NCBI GenBank assembly: GCA_032622095.1
Contig: CP136067.1
Location: 48,709,899-48,773,898, forward strand
DNA: 64,000 bases
Source: Siphonodentalium dalli
Lineage: Eukaryota > Mollusca > Scaphopoda > Gadilida > Siphonodentaliidae
Reading direction: 5' to 3'
Both the position numbers and the translations under genes were made by a program. Positions 10,203-23,048 of the stretch are shown piece after piece. Positions within the stretch are counted from its first letter, which is position 1, and each line of letters opens with the position of its first letter. Below the pieces are notes generated by a model. The model had not been told where the DNA came from. It saw only the letters and a program-made list of their open reading frames with translations, and searched no databases.

Positions 10203-13200
10203 CTAGAATCTCAGCGACCTCTTCCTCTGACCGTTGGACCAGGACTTGGATTTGGCTCGGAAGTGACGTAGCTGAGATGAGTAATCCTGGTGCAGCATAG
10301 GTCGATATGACTGTGGGGTGCAGAGAGTCTGGGAAGAGTAATATATAGCAAATAAGAACACAATAATATTCACAATTTCACGAATTATATGCAGAAGAAG
10401 TACTTGTTCGGGTGCTGAAACACCGTTGCATCGACAGTGGACTACATTTGTTGCAATTACTATACACATGCGTGTATTAAACGTGAGCTTATTGGTACGA
10501 TGTCTTGTCATCATAGTTCGTTAGGTACACGTACAGCGTTGAAACGAATTTCGAAAATGTAGTGAAACAAAACGCACCTGTTTGGATTCGAAGAATTCCT
10601 TATACCCGCCATGAAGGATATAGATTTCAGGGTAAAACAGGTTCGGGTAATTCTCTGCGTTCATCTCTCTGTCCTTCTGTCGCAGGTGTCTGAGCCTAGA
10701 AAAAATACATTCAGATATAAACCTTGGCTCACGACATAATCATAGCAATAACATATACATGTAGTGAACTGTATTGCTACGTGTATGCTTACATCCGATT
10801 ACAAAGAACTTAATAAAATAATTAAATAATGCTCCAATTTCTCCTTTTTAAATTTCATGTTAAACTTAAAGGGGTATACTAAATCCGGCCATATATGGGA
10901 CCATCTGCTTTTATATAGAATATAAGCATATAATTAATGAATTTGAGCCATGAATTAGTATGAAATAGTATAATGATAATGAATTTATGACTCCAGGCAT
11001 GAATTCATTATCATTACAATTACCCTGTCAAGGAGATAGTCCCATAAATTGACGGATTTAGTGTACAGTACCCCTTTAAGGTTTGTTAATTAATACTTTA
11101 ATAAACTATGGTTGACATAGAATTGATACTTACATTTTTGGACCGCGTTCAGATGAGAACTCGCAGTGAAAGATGACGATGGTCCGGTGTTTGAGGGGAG
11201 CGTCGCCCAGAAACCTCTTCTCGATCATCGCCTGTGTGTGGAGATTCTCAGCATCCTGCAAATAAGAGGTGACTTAGATACAGATCCTAAGACAATACAA
11301 ACACTACACAATTCAACCGCAAAATCGGCCGATAGGAAAACTGATTATTATTTTAACAAAAATATATTTTTTTCGGGTATTGTCGATTGTTGGGTGGCTG
11401 AATTTAGATTATTGACACAAACCACCATTAAGGGTGATACCATACATCTGAATTGATATTCTGAGCGTGTTACAAATTTTATTATTGGACTCATCAACAA
11501 ACAAAAAATCCATTAAGAAATAAAACTATACGGATATACATGTACAATATGTAATTTCAACATATATATTGATATTTGTTACGTAATAAAATAATGTTGT
11601 CAATCAACATAATGCCAATAAGATCATTTAACTTGGCATGATCCTCATTATTTTACAAAAGAAAGAAATCGATTGTTGTGTGAAATTGGCAAATATTAGA
11701 ACAGAGGTCACGTCGGTGACGCACACGTACCTGGATATGACCACCTTCGTACTCATATGGGTATCGACAGTCTACGACCACAAACTCGTCGACGCTGTTG
11801 CTGAATCGGCCTGACATCAAATCTTCCAACTGTAAAAAAAATGAATGACAAATTTCACTACCTATATGTTATAACTGGAACAAATCTACGATGAAGGTAT
11901 ACGGTATTTGGATATGTTCCACGTTATTGGTGGACTCGTCCTATAAGAACACGGGACGTCTGGTGAAGAATTTCGAGACATGATTGTATACATCATTTAT
12001 CACACATCTTTCCTAACCTAACTACTTCATTATCTTCACCCATCAATCACACCCCACTCTTTCTCATCCCAACTCGCTTAACTATCCAAACATTTATGAG
12101 AAAACATAGAACTATATTAAAATTGTCGTCTTCTTTACCAAGTAGTTGTCTGTATTGACACGTCACACTTGGGGTAACATTTCAAGAGGAAATAATTTGT
12201 ATCCCATCATAATTTGAACAGTTTGCTTTTCTATCAGTTTGAATTTCAGATATAGAAGGAAGTCCAGATAGTTGGGCACAAAAGCAACATGGGAACATTC
12301 ATATTACATTTATACGACAATCAAATACATGTATTGGAAGTCTCGATTATTGTATACATTAATCATTTGAAAGCACTCACTGTTTGTGGGGAGATGTACT
12401 TAAGATCCTTGTGCCGACCGGAGATGACATGGAGAGTGTGGGTCAGGGTCCCGTCACCAATCAGATCGTCGTTGGAGGTAATCGAGTTCAGAGCTTCTTT
12501 AATTCTCACGTCGTCTTTGGCTGATTTCTCTACCAGGTGGCGTTTGGCTGCTGGTTCGATGATGTCACACTTATCAGCGATCTGGCGCTTCAGACAGTTG
12601 TCGGAGGATTTTGAACGCCCGAAAAGACATCGAACTGGTCTACGACAGATGGAAAACTGGAAGGGATATATATAGAACAGATATTTACTTGTTTAGATGT
12701 TTGTTTTCCAGTGGCTTAAATACAAAAATTCAACAAATAAAATGTGTGCGTATGATACTGGCAATTGCGTTTGAAGCATTGCAACGCATATATTCATGCT
12801 GAACTGTTTTGGTTTGGGTGGTGCCTGCAGTTGATACATGTATGACCGTTTGTATTATGTTCTTTATATATATATATTGTGTTCATATATACAATCTTCA
12901 GTAATGGAGGATAATTAAAGATATATATCATTGTGGCGTTCTTGGTTTACGTAATTTATAAATAACAATTACACGTACCTCAGACTTAGTTGGTGTTTCT
13001 GATGGGAGAATCGAACAGAAACTACCCTCATGTTCGCTGATGTGTGCAGCAGTTGGTGTCTGGAAAACAAATTATATTGATTAATGTGGATATAATTAGC
13101 CATATCAGTTAACATTTAAGTCAAGCAACTCAATTACTATTTCCTGTGAGCAGCATAATATGCCTCTTATACTATATATACAGCATAGACTAATGAAAGA

Positions 13201-13552
13201 AAATAGTCGAAAATATGCGAATAAAAAACATAACATAATTTGACCATGTATGTGCCATAATAGAAACGTATACAGGTTCATTACTGTGGTTGCTTTAAAA
13301 TTTTCACATAAACCGAACTGACGAAATAATTTGTGATCGATTCCTTAATACTGCTCTTAAATAAGCACAATGTTTAAACTGAACAATTTTCTCTAAATTA
13401 CGGATAATAGGTCCTTATAAATCACGTTTGTACGAGTTGGCAATTTCTCCTGCTCTAATCCTGCTTACCTCTACGTCTATACCGCTATCTCTGGACGACT
13501 CATCGACTTGAAGCTTGAAGTCACAAGGGCTCAACAGCTGGATGATATCCAT
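10203..13552 (-). CDS. cdc25: CDC25-type phosphatase, copy B (complete)
   Basis: Exons are 13469-13585 (ATG at 13552), 12979-13059, 12381-12656, 11731-11829, 11134-11255, 10578-10695 and 10203-10328 (TAG). The predicted protein has 301 residues. Visible sites are S8-P, T29-P and T50-P (CDK-type), DSG at 22-24 (beta-TrCP-like), RSKS at 69-72 (14-3-3/Chk-like), LIGD at 120-123, [12 protein letters not shown] at 167-178 with the second conserved Cys168, and HCEFSSER at 210-217 with catalytic Cys211 and Arg217. GGYKEFF and YRPMLHQD follow, then a basic tail with S289 where human CDC25A has its C-terminal Chk1 site. Against human CDC25A-C (over 470 residues) the catalytic part is full length and the N-terminal part is strongly reduced. 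Regulatory-site roles are inference from motif match. Confidence 0.92.
10866..11079. mobile_element. TTAA-flanked MITE in intron 6 of copy B
   Basis: Same element, same site and same TTAA flanks as in copy A (469-674), so the insertion predates the duplication that made A and B. Confidence 0.7.
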
Positions 13553-14107
13553 GGTATCGTCTATGTCGAAAGTGATGTTAGGAATCTGAAAGAAAAATGG
13601 TTTCAATTAATTAATTGAAGCAAAAGAGGAATCATTGACGTCTAGCTAGGATATCAACCTACTGTCAGCTACACTATCTATAGATATAGGCAATATATCA
13701 CCAACACTAATATTGCGGGAATTTGATCTATTCTGGTGATATTCTCCGATACGTTCAATTATTTGAAATATTTAATAAAACGCGGAAATATTCAGGCAAC
13801 TAAAAATGTATTGGGCAATAAATTGTTGCCGCTAAATTCCATCACCTCGCTAAAGAATGTCAGATAATGAGCACACGCTACATGCCACTGATAAGATATA
13901 TTTGATCCAGTTTATGCGGTCGCCATGGGAATGATAAATGTAAGGGAATACACTATAACTTAAAATAGGTGTATCGACATAGGTGTATTCCCGGTTCGAA
14001 ATGTTAAATAATAGCATTAAGGCTCTGCAAGTACCAGTTTTGAAACATGTGAAATGAATTGAGGTAAACGGTAAAACTGAGAACCACGCGATGACGAGGA
14101 TACTCAC

Positions 14108-14164
14108 AATGGGTTCAAGGCGAGAAGAGCGAATGAATAAAAAGTCCAAACTTTACTGCTTATA
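14108..14164 (-). promoter_or_regulatory. Promoter and leader exon 1 of copy B
   Basis: TATAAG at 14159-14164, inferred start near 14134, donor at 14108. The sequence is the same as copy A over this stretch. Confidence 0.5.
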
Positions 14165-15480
14165 AAGTATATAAGGGACAGAATGTTGTTTATTTTGAGA
14201 ATACGTGAGAAACTATTCGCGATGTTGTATGATAACAAATTGTAACACATCGGGATCGCGTGGCAGAACGTTGCTCACGGATACGGCTGCCTATCACAAC
14301 TCGGGGCGTTAAAATTACACAGATAGTGGGAAGAGCAGCGTCGATGCGCATGACAACGTGTTAGATTTCCTGTTCAGAAGTGTTTAGTCGAATATTTGGA
14401 AGTGAGCTAACAGTTTGTGAGTGAAATTCAGCCCAGGAACTGTCAACTATATTGTTTACAACTTATCAACTATGTTAGCAATTTGGTCAGTCGGTGATTT
14501 GCTGAAGATGAATAACGACCAATGTGGGGATCACGAACCTCACGAAGGCCCACAAAATATATTAACACCGACACGGTGCTATTGTTTTTGTTATCTGCTG
14601 AAGAAACACCGGGACCTAAGTTTTCTCAATTATATGAATTGAACAAATCTGTATCGGGCACATATATTCCGGACAATGTCTGTTACCACCAATGTGATGA
14701 GAATTCAACAATCTTATGCGACCTACTAACTTCAATATAATACTCTTTAGTCCGACCTCTACGATGAAGAGCAGTGAGGTTATTGAATTGTATCATTTTT
14801 CTATTCACAAATTCGTGGAGAGTATATATAAACAGTAAAAAACCCAAATGTAAAAGTCAAAACCAAATGTAATAATCAATTAGCACATATCAGCGGCGAA
14901 AGGGTGGTGTAACTTCAAAAAAAATAGGTACACATTATTAGAATATCCTGTTTTGTGTAAACATAATTTTAAACATACCATATTGCAGATAGTTGAAAGT
15001 ATTGAGTGTATATAGTTGAATATGCGTTTTCTACTGCAACAAAATGAAATTGAACTGAGAAGTTATCACGGAGCACCATTTTATTAACTACGTGCACACA
15101 TCACGTGACATCAGTTGAGCTTGGCTTACCATATTGTGTAAGTGATTGAATTTCAACCATCAAAGAGTAACTTCGTAATATGTCCCTAGCCTAAGCGCGA
15201 CTGGCGGCGTTTTCTCGCCTGATAGTGTGAAAGTCTGAGCCCTTTATTAATCACCGGAACTAACTTATCTGTTTCGTCGTTAACATTATCACTACAATAC
15301 GTGCAATAAGACATTATATGGTCGTGTAATAGAGGACGAGACGGTTAGCTTTTATTAAGTCTCCCCATCCAATTACTTTGACTCCCGTACATGTAAGTGA
15401 TTTCAGTGAACACATGTGGTAAATGAGAAGATCACACCACCTATTCGACCATACCGGGCGCTTCACACCAAACTACTCTC

Positions 15481-15538
<58 letters not shown>

Positions 15539-16180
15539 TATCTCTAGAGGACTTAATAGGTACACATTATTAACAGATCCGGTTTTGTGTAGACATAATT
15601 TTAAACATACCATATTGTAGATAGTTGAAAGTATTGAGTGTTTATGAATATGCGTTTTCTACTGCAACAAAATGAAATTGAACTGACAAGTTAAGACGGG
15701 GCACCATTTTATTAACTACGTGCACATATCACGTGACTTCAGTTGAGCTTGGCTTACCATATTGTGCAAGTGATTGAATTTCAACCGACAAAGAGTCACT
15801 TCGTAATATGTCCCTAGCCCATAAGCGCGACTGGTTGCGTTTTCTCGCCTGATAGTGTGAAAGTCTGACCCCTTTATTACTCACCGGAACTAACTTATAT
15901 GTTTCGTCGTTAACATTATCACTCCGCGAGGAGCTTATCACTCAGAGGGGAGCTTTACGAATGTGACAAGTTTGAAGAATTCGTTTCGCTTTTTTTTTCA
16001 ACTCAGGTTTTGCCCCCAAATTATCCGTAGTAATGGTCAATTCTATACCATTCCAGTGATGTTCGGAAGATCAATATACACGTAGGTCGATAAATACAAC
16101 AATGCGGACTTTATATGCCAACGGAAGACGTGGACCCTATGTCAAGGAGTTCTATAAATATATATAGGGGCACCCTTTTG
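14165..16180. repeat. Spacer upstream of B: blocks P and Q
   Basis: This repeats 3764-5780 almost base for base, with a (CT)n run at about 15481-15536. The detached promoter copy seen in the A-B spacer is absent. No gene recognised. Confidence 0.7.
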
Positions 16181-16860
16181 CATTATTGTTCAGCAACCGC
16201 TGGGCAGATTTAGCTGATATTTGGTATGGTGATAGAACAGCATGGGGGAACAGCTGCATGCATAGCGTGGATTTCGCCCACTTATTTTCACCAGAGTTAT
16301 GGCCCTTTTATTTACTTAGAAAATTAAATTTTTCTCTTGTTTTTGGGGTTTCCAGATGATAGCGTGAGCTTTGGTGGTACGATTGCAAACTTAAATCCCG
16401 TAGTTTTGTGGACCAGTTATATGAAAATACATGTCAAGTGCGAATTTGGGTATGATCTGATTTTGCCAGAGTTATGGCCCTTTTTTCAACTTAGAAAATT
16501 TCAATTTTGTCCGTCCGTACAAACATTTTGCATTATCGTTCAGCAACCGCTGGGAAGATTTAGCTGATATTTGGTATGGTCATAGAGCGGCATGGGGGAA
16601 CAGCTACATGCATAGCGCGAGTTTCGTCCACCCATTTTCACCTGAGTTATGGCCGTTTTTTTACTAAGAAAATTCAATATTTTTTTTGGTTTTCCAGATG
16701 ATAGCTTGAGCTTTGGTGGTACGATTGCAAATCCCGTATTTTTGTGGATCAGTTATATGAAAATACATGTCAAGTGCGAATTTGGGTATGATCTGATGAT
16801 TTTTGCCAGAGTTATGGCCTTTTTTTCAACTTAGAACATTTGAATTTTCGCTTGTTTTTG
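16181..16860. repeat. Tandem monomers of the 'gttatggccctttt' repeat
   Basis: The phrase 'cagcaaccgctggg' recurs at 16191 and 16541, giving a monomer of about 350 bp. Two monomers are nearly complete and a third begins near 16812. Short plus-strand frames here follow the repeat and are not considered genes. Confidence 0.65.
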
Positions 16861-18380
16861 GGTTTCCTGGTCGCTTGTTTGTGGGTTTCTGGAATTTCTA
16901 GAACGAACTTCTTTTGGAATGGTCATAAATACCACCTCGGATATCCGCAGTTTGGTCCATGCTTAATCCGAATTGTATGGACGGGGGAAAATGCCACGCG
17001 ACAGCGTACCTCTTGTTACATACAGCCGACTAAGGGTATGTTCTAAGAGCTGGAAAACTTCGCAATTGGTCTTATATTTATGTGGCGCGTGTTGGAAAGG
17101 GATGAAGCACTATGAATTTAGTTCTTAGTAGGACCCTCTTTTGTGAATTCGGTATGTACCACGTGACCAGAAAGAGCTTGTATTATCAGATTGAGTAACG
17201 GATTGAATTTCATCAGCCAGCAAAGAGCCATTTCCCATATGGCACCAGCCAATGCAGATGTGACAGTCGGCCTTTTCCGATTGGAGGGTGCAATAAGCCG
17301 GTCCTTAAAGGACAGATAATTTTGGCCAGATGCTATAAGTGAACAGTCAATATAGTTTAGTTATATGTGTTATTATATTACCACACACATTTGGAATTTA
17401 TTAGTGTCGAGATCCTTTTTTCGCCACGAAGATTAGAAGGCCCCTACCTGGTCACTATACCACGGGTTCCTGTCAGATTAGTCATAGCACAAAAAGTACC
17501 TATATATTAGACTTATATATAGGTAAGTTACGCAGAAGTGAAGCAAACGCTCTTTATTCGTTGCCTTATCACCCATAAACTGGCAAGCAATACTGCTCTT
17601 TATTATTCCACCGACATTTTTTATTTTCGGAAATGGACAGGGGTGTTAGGAAAAGCGAGAACAATTCCACGGTGATTTAAATGGCAACCCAAAATGAACA
17701 GTGGCAGATTACAATATAATATACATCCGTTATAATTATGGACAAACCCCCGTTTTATGAGCATATATAAATACACGATTTGATATCCAATAGTACTTAC
17801 TATATTGACTGTTCTGATTGCATATTTTTTGGAGTTTTACTGAGAGTTAAAATAAAAACAATCTAAAACGATTATCTCGATCCTGACCATGAAGCGAGGA
17901 AACCATACATGCATCAATTTAATGGATCTGGTTGAATTCTCCATATAGTTGACGTGAAGGCCACATAAGAACATGCGAATGAGTAATCGTAACTTACCTT
18001 GCGCGCCTGTGTATGAGCCGGGAATATAGAACTCTAGGCTACTGAGTACCACTCGTATTAGCTTACGTTTTGCTGTATATACAGGGTTTCGATTCCTCAT
18101 AAGGATTTCCCAAAATGAAGCCGCTTAATGAGATAATGTTGTTTCGGCAATAACAAGGTTTCCTATTTCTGGATCTTTAATAATCCTCTTATGGGAATTA
18201 AAATCCTCGTGTCCTTCGTCAACAAATTCCACAAGCATCCCACTTTGACAGTTTGACCAAAACAATATAATTTAGTATTGCTCACTCTTAATGAAATTTC
18301 AACACGAGACATTGTCTGGTGTTTGATGTACTTAAAACGGAAGGAACATGTACATATTATGTTATTAGATGCAAGTGGCA
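16861..18380. repeat. Spacer block S and mini-exon block, B-C
   Basis: This matches 7956-9440. It contains mini-exon Y at 17801-17839 and a single GCGCAAG|gtaagtta donor site at 17998. A minus-strand open frame at 17837-18100 spans these sites but changes length in every other copy, so it is not called a gene. Confidence 0.45.
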
Positions 18381-18457
18381 ACAGGACTTCCGGTCGTGGA
18401 GAAAATCACACTCTGGGCTAGACGAGGTCATGGGTTCGAACTTCGAACAAATACTAT

Positions 18458-18576
18458 AAAATTATTGTAATGTGGTTGTTACTTTGGAATTACACATTTT
18501 ATTATAAAATTATAGCATACAAATTTGTATTACGTAATTAGTAAATTCCAAAGTAACATTCACGTTACAATAATTT
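18458..18576. mobile_element. Hairpin MITE in the 3' flank of copy C
   Basis: This is the best-preserved copy: the arms read AATTATTGTAATGTGGTTGT on the left and the complement of AATTATTGTAACGTGAATGT on the right, about 35 bp each. Confidence 0.65.
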
Positions 18577-18791
18577 TGTTTTTATTATGGTAATCAACTG
18601 TATTTCTACCAATGTATGTCTCTCATTGTTGATTTAGTTTCAACATACATGACGAAAACTTCATTAACAACATGCCTCCACGAGAAATGATATTCAACAG
18701 ATCTTCTGGGACAGTATTGGGCCATGGGTTGAGGGAACTCGCAATGTGCCATTCTCGTCGATAGAGTAGTAACATAAGTTTGACAACAATA

Positions 18792-18797
18792 TTTATT
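18792..18797 (-). promoter_or_regulatory. Poly(A) signal AATAAA for copy C
   Basis: At the same distance after the stop codon as in copy B. Confidence 0.5.
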
Positions 18798-19127
18798 TAC
18801 AATGTAGCACGTTATGTGAAACAATATATATTAACAATAATTTAGCGAGCTCTTTACAGCATATACATTTTATAAATAACAATAACAGTATCACAGCTAA
18901 GCTTGAAAACAAAACAAATATCTCACACACCAAGCAGTTCATATATTGCTACCCAAATGACGTTTTTTTGGGGTTGGGGTGTATTAATAAATAGACATGT
19001 GACTACCCGTCAAGTACGCTGATCAAATCTTAAACACTTGGTGCACTGGTGTCTGAGAAATAACATGACAACAAATAACAAATAACAACAAACAACAGAG
19101 TAACAACAACTTGATGACGACGAACAG

Positions 19128-22100
19128 CTAGAATCTCAGCGACCTCTTCCTCTGACCGTTGGACCAGGACTTGGATTTGGCTCGGAAGTGACGTAGCTGA
19201 GATGAGTAATCCTGGTGCAGCATAGGTCGATATGACTGTGGGGTGCAGAGAGTCTGGGAAGAGTAATATATAGCAAATAAGAACACAATAATATTCACAA
19301 TTTCACGAATTATATGCAGAAGAAGTACTTGTTCGGGTGCTGAAACACCGTTGCATCGACAGTGGACTACATTTGTTGCAATTACTATACACATGCGTGT
19401 ATTAAACGTGAGCTTATTGGTACGATGTCTTGTCATCATAGTTCGTTAGGTACACGTACAGCGTTGAAACGAATTTCGAAAATGTAGTGAAACAAAACGC
19501 ACCTGTTTGGATTCGAAGAATTCCTTATACCCGCCATGAAGGATATAGATTTCAGGGTAAAACAGGTTCGGGTAATTCTCTGCGTTCATCTCTCTGTCCT
19601 TCTGTCGCAGGTGTCTGAGCCTAGAAAAAATACATTCAGATATAAACCTTGGCTCACGACATAATCATAGCAATAACATATACATGTAGTGAACTGTATT
19701 GCTACGTGTATGCTTACATCCGATTACAAAGAACTTAATAAAATAATTAAATAATGCTCCAATTTCTCCTTTTTAAATTTCATGTTAAACTTAAAGGGGT
19801 ATACTAAATCCGGCCATATATGGGACCATCTGCTTTTATATAGAATATAAGCATATAATTAATGAATTTGAGCCATGAATTAGTATGAAATAGTATAATG
19901 ATAATGAATTTATGACTCCAGGCATGAATTCATTATCATTACAATTACCCTGTCAAGGAGATAGTCCCATAAATTGACGGATTTAGTGTACAGTACCCCT
20001 TTAAGGTTTGTTAATTAATACTTTAATAAACTATGGTTGACATAGAATTGATACTTACATTTTTGGACCGCGTTCAGATGAGAACTCGCAGTGAAAGATG
20101 ACGATGGTCCGGTGTTTGAGGGGAGCGTCGCCCAGAAACCTCTTCTCGATCATCGCCTGTGTGTGGAGATTCTCAGCATCCTGCAAATAAGAGGTGACTT
20201 AGATACAGATCCTAAGACAATACAAACACTACACAATTCAACCGCAAAATCGGCCGATAGGAAAACTGATTATTATTTTAACAAAAATATAATTTTTTCG
20301 GGTATTGTCGATTGTTGGGTGGCTGAATTTAGATTATTGACACAAACCACCATTAAGGGTGATACCATACATCTGAATTGATATTCTGAGCGTGTTACAA
20401 ATTTTATTATTGGACTCATCAACAAACAAAAAATCCATTAAGAAATAAAACTATACGGATATACATGTACAATATGTAATTTCAACATATATATTGATAT
20501 TTGTTACGTAATAAAATAATGTTGTCAATCAACATAATGCCAATAAGATCATTTAACTTGGCATGATCCTCATTATTTTACAAAAGAAAGAAATCGATTG
20601 TTGTGTGAAATTGGCAAATATTAGAACAGAGGTCACGTCGGTGACGCACACGTACCTGGATATGACCACCTTCGTACTCATATGGGTATCGACAGTCTAC
20701 GACCACAAACTCGTCGACGCTGTTGCTGAATCGGCCTGACATCAAATCTTCCAACTGTAAAAAAAATGAATGACAAATTTCACTACCTATATGTTATAAC
20801 TGGAACAAATCTACGATGAAGGTATACGGTATTTGGATATGTTCCACGTTATTGGTGGACTCGTCCTATAAGAACACGGGACGTCTGGTGAAGAATTTCG
20901 AGACATGATTGTATACATCATTTATCACACATCTTTCCTAACCTAACTACTTCATTATCTTCACCCATCAATCACACCCCACTCTTTCTCATCCCAACTC
21001 GCTTAACTATCCAAACATTTATGAGAAAACATAGAACTATATTAAAATTGTCGTCTTCTTTACCAAGTAGTTGTCTGTATTGACACGTCACACTTGGGGT
21101 AACATTTCAAGAGGAAATAATTTGTATCCCATCATAATTTGAACAGTTTGCTTTTCTATCAGTTTGAATTTCAGATATAGAAGGAAGTCCAGATAGTTGG
21201 GCACAAAAGCAACATGGGAACATTCATATTACATTTATACGACAATCAAATACATGTATTGGAAGTCTCGATTATTGTATACATTAATCATTTGAAAGCA
21301 CTCACTGTTTGTGGGGAGATGTACTTAAGATCCTTGTGCCGACCGGAGATGACATGGAGAGTGTGGGTCAGGGTCCCGTCACCAATCAGATCGTCGTTGG
21401 AGGTAATCGAGTTCAGAGCTTCTTTAATTCTCACGTCGTCTTTGGCTGATTTCTCTACCAGGTGGCGTTTGGCTGCTGGTTCGATGATGTCACACTTATC
21501 AGCGATCTGGCGCTTCAGACAGTTGTCGGAGGATTTTGAACGCCCGAAAAGACATCGAACTGGTCTACGACAGATGGAAAACTGGAAGGGATATATATTA
21601 GAACAGATATTTACTTGTTTAGATGTTTGTTTTCCAGTGGCTTAAATACAAAAATTCAACAAATAAAATGTGTGCGTATGATACTGGCAATTGCGTTTGA
21701 AGCATTGCAACGCATATATTCATGCTGAACTGTTTTGGTTTGGGTGGTGCCTGCAGTTGATACATGTATGACCGTTTGTATTATGTTCTTTATATATATA
21801 TATTGTGTTCATATATACAATCTTCAGTAATGGAGGATAATTAAAGATATATATCATTGTGGCGTTCTTGGTTTACGTAATTTATAAATAACAATTACAC
21901 GTACCTCAGACTTAGTTGGTGTTTCTGATGGGAGAATCGAACAGAAACTACCCTCATGTTCGCTGATGTGTGCAGCAGTTGGTGTCTGGAAAACAAATTA
22001 TATTGATTAATGTGGATATAATTAGCCATATCAGTTAACATTTAAGTCAAGCAACTCAATTACTATTTCCTGTGAGCAGCATTATATGCCTCTTATACTA

Positions 22101-22478
22101 TATATACAGCATAGACTAATGAAAGAAAATAGTCGAAAATATGCGAATAAAAAACATAACATAATTTGACCATGTATGTGCCATAATAGAAACGTATACA
22201 GGTTCATTACTGTGGTTGCTTTAAAATTTTCACATAAACCGAACTGACGAAATAATTTGTGATCGATTCCTTAATACTGCTCTTAAATAAGCACAATGTT
22301 TAAACTGAACAATTTTCTCTAAATTACGGATAATAGGTCCTTATAAATCACGTTTGTACGAGTTGGCAATTTCTCCTGCTCTAATCCTGCTTACCTCTAC
22401 GTCTATACCGCTATCTCTGGACGACTCATCGACTTGAAGCTTGAAGTCACAAGGGCTCAACAGCTGGATGATATCCAT
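19128..22478 (-). CDS. cdc25: CDC25-type phosphatase, copy C (complete)
   Basis: Exons are 22395-22511 (ATG at 22478), 21905-21985, 21306-21581, 20656-20754, 20059-20180, 19503-19620 and 19128-19253 (TAG). The exons read the same as copy B, so the 301-residue product appears identical, with HCEFSSER and [12 protein letters not shown] intact. Differences lie in introns: one extra base after exon 4 and a 42-bp deletion in intron 1 that ends 15 bp from the exon 2 acceptor. The pyrimidine run before that acceptor is kept, but a branch point further out could have been lost. Otherwise the gene should work as B does. Confidence 0.91.
19791..20004. mobile_element. TTAA-flanked MITE in intron 6 of copy C
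   Basis: Third copy at the orthologous intron site, with both TTAA flanks kept. Confidence 0.7.
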
Positions 22479-22991
22479 GGTATCGTCTATGTCGAAAGTG
22501 ATGTTAGGAATCTGAAAGAAAAATGGTAGCTAGGATATCAACCTACTGTCAGCTACACTATCTATAGATATAGGCAATATATCACCAACACTAATATTGC
22601 GGGAATTTGATCTATTCTGGTGATATTCTCCGATACGTTCAATTATTTGAAATATTTAATAAAACGCGGAAATATTCAGGCAACTAAAAATGTATTGGGC
22701 AATAAATTGTTGCCGCTAAATTCCATCACCTCGCTAAAGAATGTCAGATAATGAGCACACGCTACATGCCACTGATAAGATATATTTGATCCAGTTTATG
22801 CGGTCGCCATGGGAATGATAAATGTAAGGGAATACACTATAACTTAAAATAGGTGTATCGACATAGGTGTATTCCCGGTTCGAAATGTTAAATAATAGCA
22901 TTAAGGCTCTGCAAGTACCAGTTTTGAAACATGTGAAATGAATTGAGGTAAACGGTAAAACTGAGAACCACGCGATGACGAGGATACTCAC

Positions 22992-23048
22992 AATGGGTTC
23001 AAGGCGAGAAGAGCGAATGAATAAAAAGTCCAAACTTTACTGCTTATA
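22992..23048 (-). promoter_or_regulatory. Promoter and leader exon 1 of copy C
   Basis: TATAAG at 23043-23048, inferred start near 23018, donor at 22992. Confidence 0.5.

Noticed and set aside
16840-17046. Plus-strand frame with a hydrophobic start (FLGFLVACLWV)
   Set aside because: It lies across the end of the 'gttatggccctttt' repeat and block S and is not conserved in the A-B spacer.
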